A stretch of 64,000 bases of DNA from Alviniconcha marisindica (Eukaryota > Mollusca > Gastropoda > Provannidae). The stretch spans positions 391,001 to 455,000 of the forward strand of contig JABMCL010000697.1 in assembly GCA_018857735.1 (NCBI GenBank), read 5' to 3'. This document shows positions 25,401 through 36,941 of this stretch, piece by piece; position 1 is the first letter of the stretch, and the number at the start of each line of letters is the position of its first letter. The notes under the pieces are model-generated. The model saw only the letters and a program-made list of their open reading frames with translations, was not told where the DNA came from and made no database searches. A program made the position numbers and the translations under genes.

Positions 25401-25936
25401 CTCCAAAAGTGTAAACTTTCCAGTGTTTCTTCTAGGCCAAATTGCATTTGCACAGACAAATTAAGGGGAAGCAAAGTTCAGTGATGTTCCACTGTAACAC
25501 CTATACTTTACCTGCTGTTTTACCAGCATATTTGATTTGCTTGAAGACTTAGACAAATAAAATGATGTCTTTTTATTAGTTTTTTTTTGCTTAGAGTTTA
25601 GACTCAAAGTACTAACTGTTAAATTACTATTTTAAAACATTTTGTGTCATAAGGTAAAAAGAAACTGTTTGTTGCATAGTGTCTCGGTCTGTTGACCGTT
25701 TGAGTGTTTTTGTTTTGTCACACTTGCTCAGTGGATCAGCAAGATTCTGATGTGTCATCTTGAAAAATAGAAAACCAGGTTGCTTTGACTTCTGTTCATA
25801 GTTGAGCCGTGTTTTATGTTTTCAGGACGGCACCAAGACAGAAGTGAACTCGGGGGACAAGAACAGCATGGAGGGGGGGGAGGATGCAGGTGCTAAGAAA
25901 GCCGATTCAAAGAGCACCACGCCTGTCAAAAAGTAA
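16459..25936 (+). CDS. hnRNP C/RALY-type RRM protein with two C2H2-like zinc-finger motifs
   Basis: A nuclear RNA-binding protein of 353 residues assembled from seven exons: 16459-16771, 19727-19799, 20716-20972, 21328-21477, 22634-22749, 25103-25144 and 25826-25936 (TAA). All junctions are GT-AG and the phases join exactly. The RRM spans about residues 40-105, with RNP2 VFVGNL (42-47) and RNP1 KGYAFVQF (74-81). The preceding SNVTNSND and the following AGQPLDLNV match the hnRNP C/RALY group specifically. A basic Pro/Arg/Ser-rich middle follows, with a likely nuclear signal (AAKRPRQ). Two finger-like motifs come next: Cys227, Cys230, His243, Cys248 and Cys274, Cys277, His290, His295. The tail is acidic/Lys-rich. 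Vertebrate hnRNP C and RALY have a coiled coil after the RRM rather than zinc fingers. The ATG at 16459 is the first in the exon; an upstream coding exon is not excluded. Confidence 0.87.
16806..19056. repeat. Intron segment bounded by a 26-28-bp inverted repeat
   Basis: The sequence at 16808-16833 (core ATGACTTAGTGCCAAAAGGT) recurs in reverse complement at about 19030-19055. It lies in the first coding intron of the RALY-like gene, beginning about 35 bases after the exon. The two copies enclose about 2.2 kb. This could be a degraded DNA transposon with terminal inverted repeats, or two inverted copies of a short dispersed repeat. No transposase-like frame is recognised inside. Confidence 0.45.
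18317..18352 (-). other. Candidate start exon of a nested minus-strand gene
   Basis: An ATG at 18350-18352 opens a 12-codon frame (MAAWKRRSDMRK) that ends at a good donor, AAAG followed by GTGTGTGG. Downstream on the minus strand, about 17960-18030 could be an internal exon (FVWFTNYVFKQIIIYGRQF, between an ACGCAG acceptor and a CAG/GTTAAA donor). Another candidate near 17670-17710 (TRVNMTKKRMDDR) follows a pyrimidine tract. Phases do not join cleanly between the last two and I recognise no family, so this is only a candidate. Confidence 0.2.
21960..22200 (+). repeat. 74-bp tandem repeat, about three units
   Basis: The unit beginning GGTTGAGGCGATCAGAC recurs at 21996, 22070 and 22144, exactly 74 bases apart. 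The units differ by a few substitutions and the last is incomplete. The array lies in the intron between the two zinc-finger-motif exons of the RALY-like gene. Confidence 0.9.
24030..24640 (+). pseudogene. Degraded hAT-type transposon N-terminal zinc-finger fragment
   Basis: Between about 24370 and 24545 the frame reads HHVFCKLCKKDFSCAQSGQY and then CRKHIKSQFHKN. This is a C2H2/BED-like domain with the spacing typical of proteins derived from hAT-family transposases. About 30 bases after an in-frame stop, a different frame carries ADVKMCEMIAELNLPLATAD, which resembles the next conserved block of the same proteins. The frame change, the stop and the absence of the catalytic RNase-H-like region mark it as a relic. 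It lies in an intron of the RALY-like gene. Sequence from about 24050 may be its upstream part but is too decayed to read. Confidence 0.55.
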
Positions 25937-26930
25937 CGAAACATCATGGGTCTTTGTATGTCATGAACTGAGTTATTGGTCAAGTGATGTGTGTATGGTT
26001 TGGTCCACCCCTTCGTCTTTGGATGGGGGGCCAGCATCATTTGGACGGCATGTCGAGGCAGTTGTCAGGTGACGAGTGTCCATGGCTGTCAGTGCTTTCC
26101 CATTTTGACCAGCACCGTCGTCTCACTGCAATGCTGATGTGCTCGCTGAGTGGTTTTGTGAAAGATCAAAATAGGCAGCCTTAGTCTTGATGATGACCTC
26201 AGATACTGGCAGGTCCACATATAATATTATGCCTGGCAGTTCACATTTGGTGGCTGGAAACTCCTGCCTATGGTCCCATTGTTGGTTGTTGTTTTAGATT
26301 TTGATTGGGCAGTGAACATCATCGAATCATGCTGTTTCAGCTGATAACTTTCTGCCGGGTTTTTGCGATGCCAGAGGCTCATTGTATAACGTTTGGAGCT
26401 ACAGTACTATTAGGGGCATGTATTTGTTTCAGTGTGTGCACAAGGCTACAATCTTGAGTTTTGCTTGTCCAGGTTAATTAAACAACTGACTTGTTTGCAA
26501 GGTTTCCATGTATGGGTGTTTCTTCTCACTGTTAATTTTGATATAGAGCAGCTCAAATACAGTGTTTGTTCAAGTGAGACTTTTAAAATACAGAGCATGA
26601 AAACAAGTTGTATTTCTAGTTCAATTGTTAGTGTTGTGTTGTTCAGCAGAATGTGTCTTCCCCTCCCCATTTTATATAATTATGCTCGAGTTGTTTTGTA
26701 TTTCTTGCAACAGTCTTGGTTATGACAAAGTATGCAGGTGTGAACTGGGTATCAATTAAATTTATGCATGCTTAGACCCGTAAACCAAAACAACATTCCA
26801 GAGATGCCGACTATGTTTGATTTCTGTCATCCGGTTAGTAACATAAAACATGATGGAAAGAATCAAAGATTGCAGCAGTATAATACTAACTTTAAGTTGC
26901 TTGAAATGTGATTTTGCCAGTTTTAGTCAT
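25937..26930 (+). other. Probable 3' UTR of the RALY-like gene
   Basis: T-rich sequence directly after the stop codon, without further recognisable coding exons. No AATAAA is obvious close to the stop. AATAAA occurs at 27689-27694, beyond the MITE, and could end a long 3' UTR. Confidence 0.35.
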
Positions 26931-26933
26931 GTA

Positions 26934-27411
26934 CAGTGGAACCTCGTTAATCTGGACGCCAGAAACCTTTGGCATCCAGACATAAATTCAGTCATGGTAG
27001 TTTTCAAGTATGTGTACTGATTATTAACCCGGAAATGTGATCCAGATTTGGAAATCAAAACTGGGGCCTGGTTAGTTTAGTCAAAAATTTAACAATCTTG
27101 ATCAGGTGAACACTGTTTTGTAATAGACTAATACTGTTCACATTTTTGAGTGAAGTTTTTTTTTTGGTTGATTTTGTGTTGGTTTTTTACATATGGAGAG
27201 ATAATTGGTTCCAACACTTACACCATAAAAGTTCCAAACAGAACATACTTGATAATTCAAACCTTTGACTGCAAGACAGATATGACAGGAAAGAGAAAAC
27301 AATGGTTAAGCACTATAAAAACAAATGTGCAGGGTTCATCTTTCAAAAAATATATCTGTATCTGGAATTGTTCATGGGGACCAAGGTGAGTGGGGTGACA
27401 AGGTTCTACTG
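26934..27411. mobile_element. pogo/Tigger-like MITE
   Basis: The left end starts TA then CAGTGGAACCTCGTTAATC. The right end, in reverse complement, starts CAGTAGAACCTTGTC and is followed by TA. The CAGTGGAACCTCG terminus and TA target duplication are typical of pogo/Tigger elements of the Tc1/mariner superfamily. The 478-bp interior has no transposase-like frame, so it is a non-autonomous or deleted copy. Confidence 0.6.
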
Positions 27412-27413
27412 TA

Positions 27414-30050
27414 TATCTATATACCTTTATTTCCCTTCTATAGTTCAGTTATATATATAGTTAATGTTTTAATAATCAACTGCCAGTTCCGCTTCTGAGT
27501 TTTGGTTGTTTTTTGCCGTTTTTGGACTGAATAATACATGTACATGGCAGATAATGATTGGCAAATGGTTTAGGTTTTTTCTTCTTTCAAGAGTCATTGA
27601 AATGCTTTGTAATCAGACATCTATCAAAATACATTCTCTGTATTCAAATTGATGTTTCTTGGCTACTTTTTGTTTTGAGTCCATTGAAAATAAACTCAGT
27701 TCATGAATTTTTTTCTTGAAGACTTTTTTGTTGCTGTCAATGTCAGGGAGATGCATTTTACCCACAAAGAATGTTGGTGCAATTTGGTTGTCTTTTTTTT
27801 TTTTTTATATACTAAAGACTGATTTTCGAGTCATTGAAGAGTAAGTCATCACCTTTTCTGTTGCAGTTTTTATTTTAAAAATCTAGTATCAAACAATTTT
27901 TCTTTCTCTTTGGATGACCAAACCGGTTTTACGCTTCTGTGCACATTCTTTTGCTGCTAAAAGGTTTTCCAGAAGGTGGGTTTGTGAATTTTGCCTGAAA
28001 AAAATCAAAGTTGATCTTGCTGCACCGGTGGAAGTCGTACATAATGTACATGAATTTAAAACCTTTTGCCATCCAAGCGTTCATTTAATGAGCACATTGC
28101 CGAGCTGCAGTGACCGGTTTACATCCGCTGGTGCACGTGCAACTGTTGCATTGTAGAGCTGCTTTTGTCACTATGTTTCTAAACGTGTTTTCGCAGATGG
28201 TCATCAGTGTAACTTTCCATGCATTGAATGGCTAATGAGGAGAAAAAGACGGACAAGAAAAGGACTATATGTATACAGAACAGAGAGCCAGGAAGACTAT
28301 TTCTGGTGAAAAAATGGGATGGGGGTGGGGAGTGTTATTGAATGTATCTGATCTGCATCCCACAAAGGGACTTCACAAATCAAGTGATGAACATGAAAAG
28401 CTGAAATCTTCTTTTCCACATTTCCATGAAGTAAGTTAAGCCACATGAAGTATGTGCAGTCACCTGTTCTAATGTTGGGCATTTCAGCATCACTCGCATA
28501 TATCAACAATGTGAAATGAATTTCCCAAACACAAAATTGGGGAAGTGAAAAGTTTTTATCCTTTGTGCAGCAGAATTTTTCTGTCTTGTATGTGAATTTT
28601 CCTGTGGTGCAAAATCATAAGTTTTTAATATTTTCTGTGCACTTCATGTTTTTTTTAATATAAAAAAAAAAAATCATTGTCAAAAAGAATTGGATCTTTT
28701 GGTTTATACATGAAGTGCTCTGATTAATATGGCAGCAAAGTTTCATTGTAATTCTAAGCATCAGTTTTTTGGTAAGACCTTTTGATCAAATTAAGGGTTT
28801 TATTCCACCATTATTGGCACATGGTCCACCCTTGGCAAGGCAGGTTACAGTTGCTGGGAAGGTTGTGGCATAACAGGCAAAACATTGCCTACAGCACATT
28901 TTATTAAGTTGGAGCTTTTGATATTTCCCTGGTGTGCAGTTTATTCTGTTATGTTCATGCTTCTCACAGCCCACTGTTACAAACAAATGACTGTACATAA
29001 AATGCATTTCAAAGGCTTATATTGACAGAGTAATGTAACTCCTTTCAATTTCACTTTAAAAATGGAAACTCTGCTTTCACCTTACTTGTAGAGGCCAAAA
29101 CCTCACTTTGTTGTGCTATGTGCAGCCATGAAACTTGCATCAAATTAATGTTCACTGGTTGCCCTTTTCTTAGTACCAACAACTCAAAACATTGCTATCA
29201 ACACTGTCACAGCCACTCTCCTATGAATCATTTCTATTCCTTTCAGTCCAGTTTTAGTTATTAGTAGAAACAAATCCAGAGTAAGCTCTCAAAGCATTAG
29301 ACAGCAGCAATATGGGCTGACGTTTAACTCCAAAACAATCTTTGAGAGCAAAACAAAATAGGTTATATAGGGATGTGAGAGGTAGCTGAAAAAGCCTGAT
29401 GCCCATTTTGACCGTCCAAAAACGTTGTCTTGATACTGTCTACCCATTACCATGGGGTGCTGTGACCTTTTTTCTTCTTCTTTAAAAACAACAACTTTCG
29501 CACACTTTCTGTGAAGGATTTTACGGTTTTTGTTTGTGGATGGGTGGGGATTGGATTTTTTTAATTATTATTTTATTGTGTGGTTTGCTCTTAATCCCTG
29601 ATTATAGGTTAGTATTTAATTAGCAACAGCATCTGCACTGTCATTTATTAACAGCAGCATCTGCAGTCATGGTATTTAAAAACATTTTACTCCCAACACC
29701 CAAAAATATGCATTTGGAGTTTTAATGGTACCCATGCAATGTTTTTAAAAAAGAAAACCGTGAAGCACAACACATATTTTCTTGACCTGACTTGATCCAA
29801 AGGTTTTCTTCTGACATGTCATGCTTTTGACTGAAGTCCATGGTTTTCTACCAGACAACATCAGAGGGAGATTTTGCAAAGGTCCTGCTCATTCTGGATA
29901 AAACCCACCATAATCAGAGACTGACAGGGTTGCATTCAGTATTGGAGATGTCTCAGGCTGTAATTCAAGTTGTTATTCTGCCCACTTCTGAAAAGTGAAT
30001 ATGCTCACTCAGTTTACCCACAGACCATGGAAAAAACCCTAAGAGAAGGC
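27414..30050. other. Intergenic or long 3' UTR sequence, nothing recognised
   Basis: T-rich and AT-rich sequence with homopolymer T runs. An AATAAA lies at 27689-27694. The open frames here are short, lack family motifs and do not end at convincing splice sites. Confidence 0.4.
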
Positions 30051-30052
30051 TC

Positions 30053-30822
30053 TTTGCACAGAATGAGATCTTAAAGCAACAGCTAGAGACTTATCAAGGG
30101 GCACAGAATGAGATCTTAAAGCAACAGCTAGAGACTGTATCAAGGGGCACAGAATGAGATCTTAAAGCAACAGCTAGAGACTGTATCAAGGGGCACAGAA
30201 TGAGATCTTAAAGCAACAGCTAGAGACTGTATCAAGGGGCACAGAATGAGATCTTAAAGCAACAGCTAGAGACTGTATCAAGGGGCACAGAATGAGATCT
30301 TAAAGCAACAGCTAGAGACTGTATCAAGGGGCACAGAATGAGATCTTAACAGTTAGAGACTGTATCAAGGGGCACAGAACAAGATCTTAAAGCAACAGCT
30401 AGAGACTGTATCAAGGGGCACAGAATGAGATCTTAAAGCAACAGCTAGAGACTGTATCAAGGGGCACAGAATGAGATCTTAAAGCAACAGCTAGAGACTG
30501 TATCAAGGGGCACAGAATGAGATCTTAAAGCAACAGCTAGAGACTGTATCAAGGGGCACAGAATGAGATCTTAAAGCAACATCTAGAGACTTATCAAGGG
30601 GCACAGAATGAGATCTTAAAGCAACAGCTAGAGACTGTATCAAGGGGCACAGAATGAGATCTTGACAGTTAGAGACTGTATCAAGGGGCACAGAACGAGA
30701 TCTTAAAGCAACAGCTAGAGACTGTATCAAGGGGCACAGAATGAGATCTTAACAGTTAGAGACTGTATCAAGGGGCACAGAACGAGATCTTAAAGCAACA
30801 GCTAGAGATTGTATCAAGGGTT
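30053..30822 (+). repeat. 46-bp minisatellite, about 17 units
   Basis: The unit GGGGCACAGAATGAGATCTT, continuing with AAAGCAACAGCTAGAGACTG and TATCAA, repeats with a 46-base period. Units are nearly identical. Several copies share the same internal deletion (AAAGCAACAGCT replaced by AACAGT), showing spread of a variant unit within the array. The last unit is followed by TTCTGTGCC, the reverse complement of the unit's GGCACAGAA, so the array ends at a small inversion. Confidence 0.95.
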
Positions 30823-30829
30823 CTGTGCC

Positions 30830-33715
30830 AAGCTCTAAGCCCTGTTTCACATAGTTACAGTCCCACAAGCTTTCAGTCTGACCACCCTGTGGCATATTGA
30901 TGACCAGTGGAACACACTGAGTCATAAATAAATGTACTTTGCCTCATTTGATTGTGAAGTTATGTCTTCATCAGACATGCAGTATCTCTTATTCTGTAGG
31001 TTTGTTGACAACCACCAGTCATTCACTCTGTTGCTGTGCTTTGACCTGTTTTCAAGCTCTTTTTTTCTGCGTGGAATATTATTTGTGGCATTCTGAGTCT
31101 GCTCAGGTGATTGGCAGACCGGAACCTATGTTTCAGTATGGTCGTATTTTTCAAAGTTTTTTTGTGATGAGGCAGTCTTCTACAATGCCCCAGCAATCAT
31201 TTGATGATTGTTCACAGACAAAAGCTTTAATGTTAGTTTTTTCTCAGAGGCTGTGTAACCAAGATCTTTCAGACTTTGCATGATAATAATAATCTCCATT
31301 GAGCTTTCCATTTTCATACCAGCTTCTGTGACCTTGGCCGATTTTCAAGGTCAAAGGAGTGTTTGTGAGTTTGTAATGTGAAATGACTGAGCATTTGTCA
31401 GACTATTTTGTTTCTCAAAGCTGAGAACCCAAGTTGGGCTGCCATTTATACTTGCAAAACGTTGATGGTCGTGGGTATGCCACTTACATCACACTCCCAT
31501 CTGTCCCAGATTTGTGTTCGTATATTTTATCTATGCAGCAGGTGTCCCTTTGTCTTGTGTGTGTGTGTGCGTGCGTGCATGATGCAGCATTTATTGTTAT
31601 AAATTCTAATTGTTTTAAAACACGTTTTTCTATGTACATGCAGCCAATGGTCCATGGCAGCACTCACTCAGAAAATGGTTTGGCATTACTGGTTTCCCAT
31701 TAATTCATCCAGTCACCTTTTAACCAACATTGAATTATGCTCAATTTACTAACCCCCCCTCCCCCTCCCCCCCCACCCACCCCCTTTCTCTTTCTCTCTC
31801 TTTTCACATGCCAGTTTCAGGGTCCCAAACCATTGATTTATTTGACCAGCCTCTTGCCATTGTCAGTTTTTTTCCACATTTTATTAAAAGATTGCTTTTT
31901 TTTCTTCTCCCTCCACCCCCACCAACTCCCACCCATCCCAAACCTCTTTGTGCTGTTTGTCACCCATCTGCAAGTTTTGGTGTCCCCAGAATATGCCAAA
32001 TACTACAGTTACAAAACCATATCAAGCTTAGATGACTTGTGAGGGAAGATTTTCATGTACTCTTTAGCCTGTGGTCTGAACTTCTTTTTTCTTTTTCTTT
32101 TTTTGAGCACAAATACCTGCAAAATCCTTAATATCACGAGGTAGTGCGTGTACGAACTTGTCCTGAGGTGACACTGTGAAGTGACTCGGGCTATTTGATG
32201 CCATCATTTACCATGGGCGCTTGTTCTCATACACACAGATCTATTGTCCAACCTGTGGGTTGCATTTTTAAACACTAAAGCCAATGAACGTCACACATTT
32301 TTCGGAGGCTTGAAGTCAGTGTAATTTGTAGTGACAGAATTTTGGTGTACTTGAAGCATTCCACTTTTTCAAGAGTTTTCTGTTGGATTTGTAAGGAGGA
32401 ACTTTTGCCAAAATGCTGCTGTGCTCATGTTTTTAAAAAAAATGACGACGAAAAACATGATTCTACAACACAAAAGGTAAAGAATGGTATTCTTTTTTTT
32501 CAATAGTGTTTGTTTTATGGGAGCTTTTTTCCCTTCTTTAGAAAATCGTTTTTGTTGTTGTTCTTGTGATTCTGTTTCCTGTGACTACAGTATGTGCAGC
32601 TGTTTGTCCTGTTTTTTTCATGTGTTTATAGAATCGGCTAAAGTTTGAGTAATGGTCTGCTAGTAATTGTGTGGAGCGAGAGAAGTGTAGTTGATCTGCC
32701 AGGTAGGTGATGTCTGGTGTTGTTTACAGAGATCTATTTATATAACAAAACACTGAAAATGGTGCTCAATTGTTAATTTGCGCAGTATTGTTTCAACTGA
32801 ATGTTGAGGTAATCCTCAAGGTATGCATTTTTTTCTTTTTTCTCATTGTGTGCATGCGCGAGAGAGTAATTTTTAAGTTGATGTACAGATGTATTTTTTT
32901 ACATTATGCAATGCCAAAGACAAGAAAAGGAGGGAGTTCTATGCTGCGCTGTGTCAGAGTTGTGGATATGTTACGTTACATTTTTATTAAACTGACAAGA
33001 GTAGTCATATTTTCCTCATCTTCTGTTTCATGCTGCTGTTTGTCTTCAGGGTAATTCCTCAGTCACAAAATGAAAATGTTCTTCAGGCACATTTGCAATT
33101 ATGCAATTGGTCAAAGGAAAACACTTTTTTTTCTTTCTTTTTTTAAATTGTGTCATACAGTACAGCCATCCAGGGTTTCAGGATTTACCTTCTCTTTTTT
33201 CCTCTTTTTTTTTTTTGTGGGGGTGGGGGGTTGTGTGATAAATGCTTGTGATGATCTTGCAATGGGGTGGGGGGGTTGCAGTGAAACTATAGTTATTAAT
33301 TATGGACAGACCAGGATAATGAAGACATGCATAAATGTTAGATATTTTACTGCGACTGTTCAGCATAACTGGTGAGTATCTAATCTGTACTCAGATTTAA
33401 AGGGGAACTGAAGGGGAAAAGCATAATGCTCCTTTGAACAGGAATGGAATCATATTTAAAAAAATAGACTAACAGCAGTCTTTTACTCAAGTTTCCATCC
33501 CTGTTTGTTACATGTTGATGTTTGAAAGTTGTGAAAACATGACTGAGTGCTGCCATTTTTGCCCAGCAGTCTATCATTGACGTCATGGACAAGGCTGCAA
33601 AGTGCAATGTGTGGCAGTAAGTATTAAATACATTAAGAGCTGAACTTTTTCTGCTCAGAGCTCAGATTCTAAGCAAAAAGTACTTCATATAAATATTGAT
33701 AGAACAAATAAATTA
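30830..33715. other. Intergenic sequence, nothing coding recognised
   Basis: An AATAAA lies at 30927-30932, just right of the minisatellite. Pyrimidine-rich tracts at about 31746-31800 and 31905-31945 generate spurious proline-rich frames. G-rich tracts lie near 33218-33235 and 33263-33275. No family motif was found. Confidence 0.4.
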
Positions 33716-33721
33716 AACCTA

Positions 33722-34067
33722 GTGAGCCGGTTTGGCCTAGTGGTAAGGCGTTAGGCTGGTAAGCAGAGGGACCTCGGTTCAAATCTGCTTCAGCTGTCCT
33801 TTTTCTTCTTCAAAAGTTGTGGTCTGTGGACACTGTCTTGTGACTTTGTCCCTTGCAATTAATGAAACATTAAAATGGCTCTCATTGCTGCCTACCTTAA
33901 TACAGGAGTCATTCTGGTGGTGACAGTGTAGCAATAGGTATAAAATCTCCCTCTTCCCCCACCTCCATAACCCCCCCCCACCACGACCACCACCACCTTG
34001 TCCCTGTCCCTAGTGAGCCGTGTGGTTTCTGTGGACACTAAGCACCATGTTTACTTAACTAAAGCCT
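33722..34067 (+). mobile_element. tRNA-derived SINE, copy 1
   Basis: The head is tRNA-like: GAGCCGGTTTGGCCTAGTGG includes the A-box region and GGTTCAAATC the B box. A body of about 270 bases follows and is shared with the copy at about 36952, including the blocks AAAAGTTGTGG and GGAGTCATTCTGGTGGTGAC. The tail carries GTGTGGTTTCTGTGGACACT. Such elements are transcribed by RNA polymerase III from the internal boxes and mobilised by LINE machinery. No clear target-site duplication is visible for this copy. Confidence 0.75.
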
Positions 34068-35150
34068 GCAGATGGAAACATTTGCACAGTTGAAACGTTT
34101 TCAGGCCAAGTTGCATTTTTGCTCCAGTTCCCCTTAAGTTTATTTCTCAAAGACAGTTGTGATGGCAAGATGGTTGTGATGCCATGTTTCACTGTGGACA
34201 GCATAAACAGTCATGATGTAACAAAGGGCCATTAAAGCTTTTGCCTGAAAAAGGCCATTTATTTGCTATGACCTTCAGGCTGATCATATAATTATTTATG
34301 TCACAGTCATGTTTTTGCTTGTTTTCAGGAATCTGTGGTAGTGTATCTGCTGTCATGTGTGAAAGTCTTAATGTTGCTGCAGTCCAATGCTGCTGGGGTC
34401 GACCAACCTGACTCGCCCAAAATCTTGTCCATAGGACTTGGTGACAGAAACAGAAGGTTGCAGTGATGTTCAAGACTGACAAAACGTTTTTTGTTTTTGT
34501 TTTTTCATCATAAAGACTTGTTTCTTTTTTGCATTACACTGTTGTTGAGTTTGGTAACAGCCTTGAAAAAGGCAACCCGCGTTCCTTACTTTGTGAACCT
34601 GAGACCAAGGCATTTTGAGGTTTGCAACAGACAAAAGCATGTACTGGTATGCACACACACACATGCAGGTTGGATATGGTGCAGAAAGTGAAGTGCTGGC
34701 AGGGAACAATTTGTTGAACCGTCCCCCCATGATCCTTTACGCGCAAGGAAAAAGCCACTAACATCACATTGTAAAATCGGCCAAACTACAATTGATTTGG
34801 CCAATAAACCTATGGAGAAACTAAAAGCGTATGACAATTTATTGTCAGAAGTGTGTAAGAACAGTTTAACAGCAGATTGACAACAGTGAATTGGCTGCCT
34901 CAATGAAAAACTGAAGTTGGCAGTATAACCCTGAACAAAGAGCAGGGCTGAGAAGTGTTACAATTGCTGCTGTTCTCAGACCTCAAATCACTTGTCATCT
35001 TTAAAATGTTGCCAGGGCAGCAAAGACCTGTGCCAGCTTGCTGTTAAACTGAAATATGATTCAGCTGTATATTTCAGGAGATGCTGTGTGTGTGTGTGCA
35101 TGAAGCAACATGCACATGCGTGTGCACACACAAGTCTGACACAAACACAC
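34068..35150. other. Intergenic sequence, nothing recognised
   Basis: No coding, RNA or mobile-element signature was identified. Short CA/GT patches lie near 34651-34666 and 35090-35135. Confidence 0.4.
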
Positions 35151-35425
35151 TAGATAAATGAATGCACCAAGCAGAGTTCTTGATATTTCAGCTGTCTCTA
35201 CCTGGCATGCATACAGACCACATGCAAGTAGTATGACTGTGCATCACAGTTCAATTTTTACTTCTTTTTTAAAATCACCCCCTCAAAATAGATAAATGAA
35301 TGCACCAAGCAGAGTTCTTGATATTTCAGCTGTCTCTACCTGGCATGCATACAGACCACATGCAAATAGTATGACTGTGCATCACAGTTAAATTTTTACT
35401 TCTTTTTTAAAATCACCCCCTCAAA
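35151..35425 (+). repeat. 137-bp tandem duplication
   Basis: The sequence starting GATAAATGAATGCACCAAGC at 35153 is repeated at 35290 with only a few differences, so two units stand head to tail with a 137-base period. High similarity implies a recent duplication. No coding content is recognised. Confidence 0.92.
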
Positions 35426-36535
35426 CAGATTATTTAGCAATGTGTAATTACGCCATGCAGTGATTGGACTTCAGACTCTGGATCCTGCCAGGTGAGTTGC
35501 AGTGTTTTTATGTTTGTATGCTTCGCTCAACTGTACTTGGTCAGTTTCTAGTTATTTGTTTATTACTTTGCATTGTGGTTGTCATTTGTACCACTGGACC
35601 CAACCCAAACTGTAAGCACTGGTTTACGACATTCTTCCTCCAACTATTGCCATAATTAATTACACCATAGGTCTCGAAAATCCAGGTCTTGGGGTTCCCA
35701 GGTGGGTGGCTGCAATAACATGAACAATGAGGGATGCAACAGCATCAGATTTACTAAAGTGGTGTTAATGCGTTGATCTTATTAAACAAAAGTTTACTCG
35801 GTGTTTTTGATAACCCACTAATGCTTTGGGTCATGAGAAAAAGACCCATCTTTTGCTTTGCTTTTTCCTGCCACCCAATTTTGCACTATTCTGAAGGAAG
35901 GGGAAGGGGCAGCTGTCAATGTCAGCAACCAAACAAAACAGACATTAACAAGTAGTTTTAAAATATTCATATGTAATGTGACAGGATCATATTAATAATG
36001 ACAGCAGGTCTTATAATTTGCTATTCTCTAACGCAGTTAAACTCACTGAGATGTGCAAACAACTTGACAAAATGCGCATTTGCATACATTTCGACAAACA
36101 GAACGTTAAGTGCAGTATTCTGCCATAAACGTATATTTTCACCTGGCTAACAATAACTATACAGAGATGCACACACTCACACCAATCGGTCTCCCATTGC
36201 CCACTCAAATGCGCATTACAATTAGTGAATTACCTTAATACCAATGCTTTCAAAAATTCTCCCTTTGAGTCTCTCTTGACCCTGTGCTTGGCTGTCGCCT
36301 GCCCCTTTTCCACCATCACCCTTCTCTCTATCGATCTATAGGCTTACTTCCACACTCACCGACCCATATACAGGCACATCACCTGTTATCACAGAGAATA
36401 GCCTATTGCTGAGATTCTTGTAGTTAACTGGTACATAAACATGTATTAGTTAAAAGCTAGGCCGACGGAACAAGTGTCGAAGTGAGTTTTCAGCTTGGAT
36501 CTAAAGCATTGATTCAGCCATTTCAAGGATGCCTA

Positions 36536-36800
36536 CTATGCCGCGGGGGGAGGGGGGGAATCTGCAGCCGTCGCCGCTCGCCTGCTTCGTCGCCGTCTGC
36601 GCCGAACGGAGTCTGCACAGAATTTGACTCCGGAGGATGCCCATCCTAGCAAAGCCTAGCATATTACTGTCGCCCGTCCATTTGGTGACCGCGCTCGTTC
36701 GTGTTTAACCTCGTCTTCCGAGGTGCCAGTACTATTGCTCTGCGCCACTGACTCCTCTGGCCATGGGTCTGTTTTTCCGCAGATGCCCATGCGACTGACA
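36536..36800. other. Isolated GC-rich, CpG-containing patch
   Basis: This block contrasts with its AT-rich surroundings and includes GCCGTCGCCGCTCGCCTGCT and several CGC and CGT clusters. It has no long open frame. It may be an orphan promoter, a fragment of a decayed gene or a transposon piece; nothing decides between these. Confidence 0.35.
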
Positions 36801-36941
36801 GTGATATGGAGGGGATGCAATACAGTCCATACTTTTTGATTACAGAGATTTGCGTCCCTTGTTAAATATCCACATGACAGTTAAAATGGCGTCGGGCACG
36901 ATGTTTGGTGGCATATGCTGTAAAAAATGATTTGCTTCTTG

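Noticed and set aside
30053..30822. CRISPR-like regular array
   Set aside because: There are no unique spacers; the whole 46-base unit repeats, so it is a minisatellite in an animal genome.
31730..32042. Proline-rich frames of about 100 residues
   Set aside because: They arise from C-rich low-complexity tracts, occur in two overlapping frames and have no splice or family support.
33722..33796. Possible functional tRNA gene
   Set aside because: The A- and B-box-like head is followed by a repeat body shared with 36952-37279, arms pair imperfectly, and the second copy has a target-site duplication. It is a SINE head.
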